NCBI GenBank assembly: GCA_903928835.1
Contig: CAIYSK010000230.1
Location: forward strand, 1 to 6,148
DNA length: 6,148 bases
Reading direction: 5' to 3'
From: an uncultured cyanobacterium
Lineage (GTDB): Bacteria; Cyanobacteriota; Cyanobacteriia; PCC-6307; Cyanobiaceae
The translations under genes were made by a program, and so were the position numbers. How positions within the stretch are numbered: the first letter of the stretch is position 1; the number at the start of each line of letters is the position of its first letter. Positions 4,998 through 6,148 of the stretch are shown piece after piece. Below the pieces are notes generated by a model. The model saw nothing but the letters and a program-made list of their open reading frames with translations. It ran no database searches and was not told the origin of the DNA.

Positions 4998-5639
4998 ATG
5001 TCCCGTTCCACCCCCGCCGCTCTGGCGCCAGTCCCTGCCAAGCCCCTAGCCGTCCAGGCCCTAGGTCCAGCAGCACCAGTTCCAGCCACTCCAAGCCCAA
5101 CTCCCAGCCTCTGGCACCTCGGCATCGAGGCCCAGGAGCTCACCGCCCGCATCGCACGCCTGGCAGAGCAGCTGGAGGCCGATGAGCCCGAGCAGCAGCA
5201 GGCCGCCATCCAGGCCTTAGAGGATGCCCTCCTCATGGAGGAAGGCAACCGGGAAGCCCTGGCCCGGAAGGCCGATGCCACCTGCTGGGTGATCAATCAC
5301 CTCCGCGCCCAGGGGAGCTATCGCCAGCAACAGGCCAAACGCCTGGTGGAACTGGCCAAGTGCGATCAGCGCCGGGCCGATGCCCTCGAAAACACCCTGG
5401 TGTTTGTGCTCACCCGGCTGCAGCCGGCCGCCACCCGCTTCTCCTTTCCCCACCACGAGCTCACCAGCCGACGCAGCGAGGCCGTGGAGATCAGCTCAGA
5501 GGAAGAGCTCGCGCCCGAATGGCTGCGCGTCACCACGGCCACGGCACCCGATAAGGGAGCGATCAAGGCAGCCCTCAAGGCCGGCCAGAAGATCCAAGGC
5601 GCCCAGCTGGTGTCACGACGCAGCTGGTCAATCCACTGA
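4998..5639 (+). CDS. Siphovirus Gp157-family protein with a Pro/Ala-rich N-terminal tail
   Basis: This 213-residue protein starts at the ATG at 4998; an in-frame TTG at 4971 would add nine residues. Residues 1-38 are a low-complexity Pro/Ala/Thr tail. From SLWHLGIEAQELTARI to about residue 130 there is a long helical region with KADATCWVINHLRAQ and QQAKRLVELAK, matching the central helices of Gp157 proteins. The C-terminus is diagnostic: an EELAPEWLRV segment is followed by PDKGAIKAALKAGQKIQGAQ and LVSRRSWSIH, the family's conserved end. Gp157 was described from Streptococcus thermophilus siphoviruses, where its presence was linked to phage resistance. In many phages it sits next to single-strand-annealing and single-strand-binding genes, as it does here. 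The biochemical activity is unknown to me. The Pro/Ala tail is an addition to the usual family layout. Confidence 0.83.
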   Translation: MSRSTPAALAPVPAKPLAVQALGPAAPVPATPSPTPSLWHLGIEAQELTARIARLAEQLEADEPEQQQAAIQALEDALLMEEGNREALARKADATCWVINHLRAQGSYRQQQAKRLVELAKCDQRRADALENTLVFVLTRLQPAATRFSFPHHELTSRRSEAVEISSEEELAPEWLRVTTATAPDKGAIKAALKAGQKIQGAQLVSRRSWSIH

Positions 5640-5658
5640 CCCCCCCCACAGGGGGTTT
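5640..5658 (+). terminator. Compact C-run/G-run hairpin with TTT after the Gp157 gene
   Basis: Directly after the Gp157 stop, an eight-C run (5640-5647) is followed by ACA, GGGGG (5651-5655) and TTT. This forms a five-pair GC stem with a three-base loop and a short T-tract, the layout of a small intrinsic terminator. With the second hairpin 8 bases later it may lower, rather than abolish, transcription into the Rad52-type gene. Confidence 0.5.
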
Positions 5659-5665
5659 CGATTCA

Positions 5666-5689
5666 GGGCCTGGCGAGAAAGCCAGGCCC
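5666..5689. other. Perfect 9-base-pair hairpin in the Gp157-Rad52 spacer
   Basis: GGGCCTGGC (5666-5674) and GCCAGGCCC (5681-5689) pair perfectly around GAGAAA. There is no T-run after it on the plus strand. It may be part of a double terminator with the preceding hairpin, a site that protects or processes the RNA, or a DNA palindrome bound by a protein. Confidence 0.5.
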
Positions 5690-5734
5690 CCTTCCCTTCC
5701 AATCCACCAACCGCCCAACGCTCCACCCCAGGCC

Positions 5735-6148
5735 ATGACCAGCACCATCACCACCACCAATGGCTACAGGCCATCCACTGCGGCCAGCCCAGCCCAGAAG
5801 CCAACTGCCCTGCAGCTGCTGCGCCGACCTGAGGCCGAGGCTCCACCGGCCCCAGAGATCGAAAGGCCAGCCAGCCCCCAACTGCCGGATCTCCCAGCCA
5901 CAGCCTCAGCAGCTCCAGCCGGGCTGCTCTCCCCCGAGCAAGCCGCTGCTCTGGCCGCTCCCCTCAACCGGGCAAACGTCCAGACCCGCTCCCAGGCTGG
6001 ACGCTCCTTCAATTACTTGGAGGGTTGGGTAGCGATTCGAGAGGCCAACCGGATCTTTGGCTTTGACGGCTGGCAGCGCCAGACCATCGCCGTCCGCTGC
6101 GTTTCCCAGGCCGAGCGCCCCATAGGCAGGGACCAGAAGCCCGGTTGG
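5735..6148 (+). CDS. Rad52/Rad22-type single-strand-annealing recombinase, N-terminal part (cut by the window edge)
   Basis: The visible 138 residues run off the right edge with no stop. The ATG at 5735 is the only Met codon in the visible part of the frame, and no Shine-Dalgarno sequence is present. Residues 1-64 form a low-complexity Pro/Ala/Ser/Glu tail, probably disordered. From residue 65 (LLSPEQAAALAAPLNRANVQ) the Rad52 N-terminal domain begins. It continues with GRSFNYLEGWVAIREANRIF and GFDGWQRQTIAVRCV (109-123), corresponding to the YIEGxxxIxxANxxFGFxGW core of Rad52/Rad22 proteins. Such proteins form rings that coat single-stranded DNA and anneal complementary strands, and phages use them for recombination and replication restart. 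The Gp157 gene 95 bases upstream fits a phage-type recombination module. The long tail before the domain is unusual. The family call is strong; length and C-terminal content cannot be judged. Confidence 0.85.
   Translation, partial: MTSTITTTNGYRPSTAASPAQKPTALQLLRRPEAEAPPAPEIERPASPQLPDLPATASAAPAGLLSPEQAAALAAPLNRANVQTRSQAGRSFNYLEGWVAIREANRIFGFDGWQRQTIAVRCVSQAERPIGRDQKPGW

Noticed and set aside
4583..5296. 237-codon minus-strand frame across the SLOG and Gp157 genes
   Set aside because: The translation is dominated by Arg, Gly, Pro and Ala runs typical of an out-of-frame GC-rich strand, and it spans two convincing plus-strand genes.
1..6148. tRNA genes, CRISPR arrays, insertion-sequence ends, integrase or attachment-site repeats
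   Set aside because: No TTCGA-type tRNA arm in a cloverleaf context, no regularly spaced repeats, and no transposase or integrase motifs were found on either strand. No convincing direct repeats flank the 2029-3110 block.

Overview
The window looks like accessory DNA from a GC-rich picocyanobacterium of the Synechococcus/Cyanobium type. This is an inference from the high GC content with strongly GC-ending codons, one complete HIP1 palindrome (GCGATCGC at 2581-2588), many partial CGATCGC sites, and starts that mostly lack a Shine-Dalgarno sequence. Nothing in the sequence identifies a species. I see no rRNA, tRNA, CRISPR array, integrase or transposase.

Layout, all on the + strand unless stated. 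Positions 1-1755 hold a large WYL-domain transcription regulator whose frame is open at the left edge. From 1756 to 2028 there is no clear gene, only a TAG-interrupted reading frame that may be a gene remnant, a small hairpin and a 10-base palindrome. Positions 2029-3062 hold a translationally coupled pair of unrecognised genes: a coiled-coil protein, then a mixed helical protein. Their codon use is visibly less GC-biased than that of the flanking genes. Immediately after them come a nested palindrome (3069-3108) and the 5' stump of a minus-strand staphylococcal-nuclease-like gene (3113-3265), cut off just after its GDGDT motif. Together these look like an old recombination junction. Two small plus-strand genes follow (3344-3622 and 3682-3873).

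Positions 3874-4464 form a roughly 590-base region without a convincing gene. Its core (3974-4130) is unusually rich in long GC inverted repeats and could be a structured RNA or a palindromic repeat element. A weak promoter-like and terminator-like pair favours the minus strand. The right part (4465-6148) is a phage-type module: a YspA-related SLOG-fold protein, a siphovirus Gp157-family protein, and the N-terminal part of a Rad52-type single-strand-annealing protein that runs off the right edge. Two strong hairpins separate the last two genes.

Working picture (inference): the right end is a recombination module from a prophage or integrative element, with Gp157 next to an annealing protein as in many siphoviruses. 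The left end carries a regulator of a family often linked to defence genes. The middle is a patchwork of small accessory genes and rearrangement scars. The features most worth following up are the structured intergenic element, the truncated nuclease with its palindromic junction, and the SLOG-Gp157-Rad52 cassette, in which the last two proteins share long Pro/Ala-rich tails.
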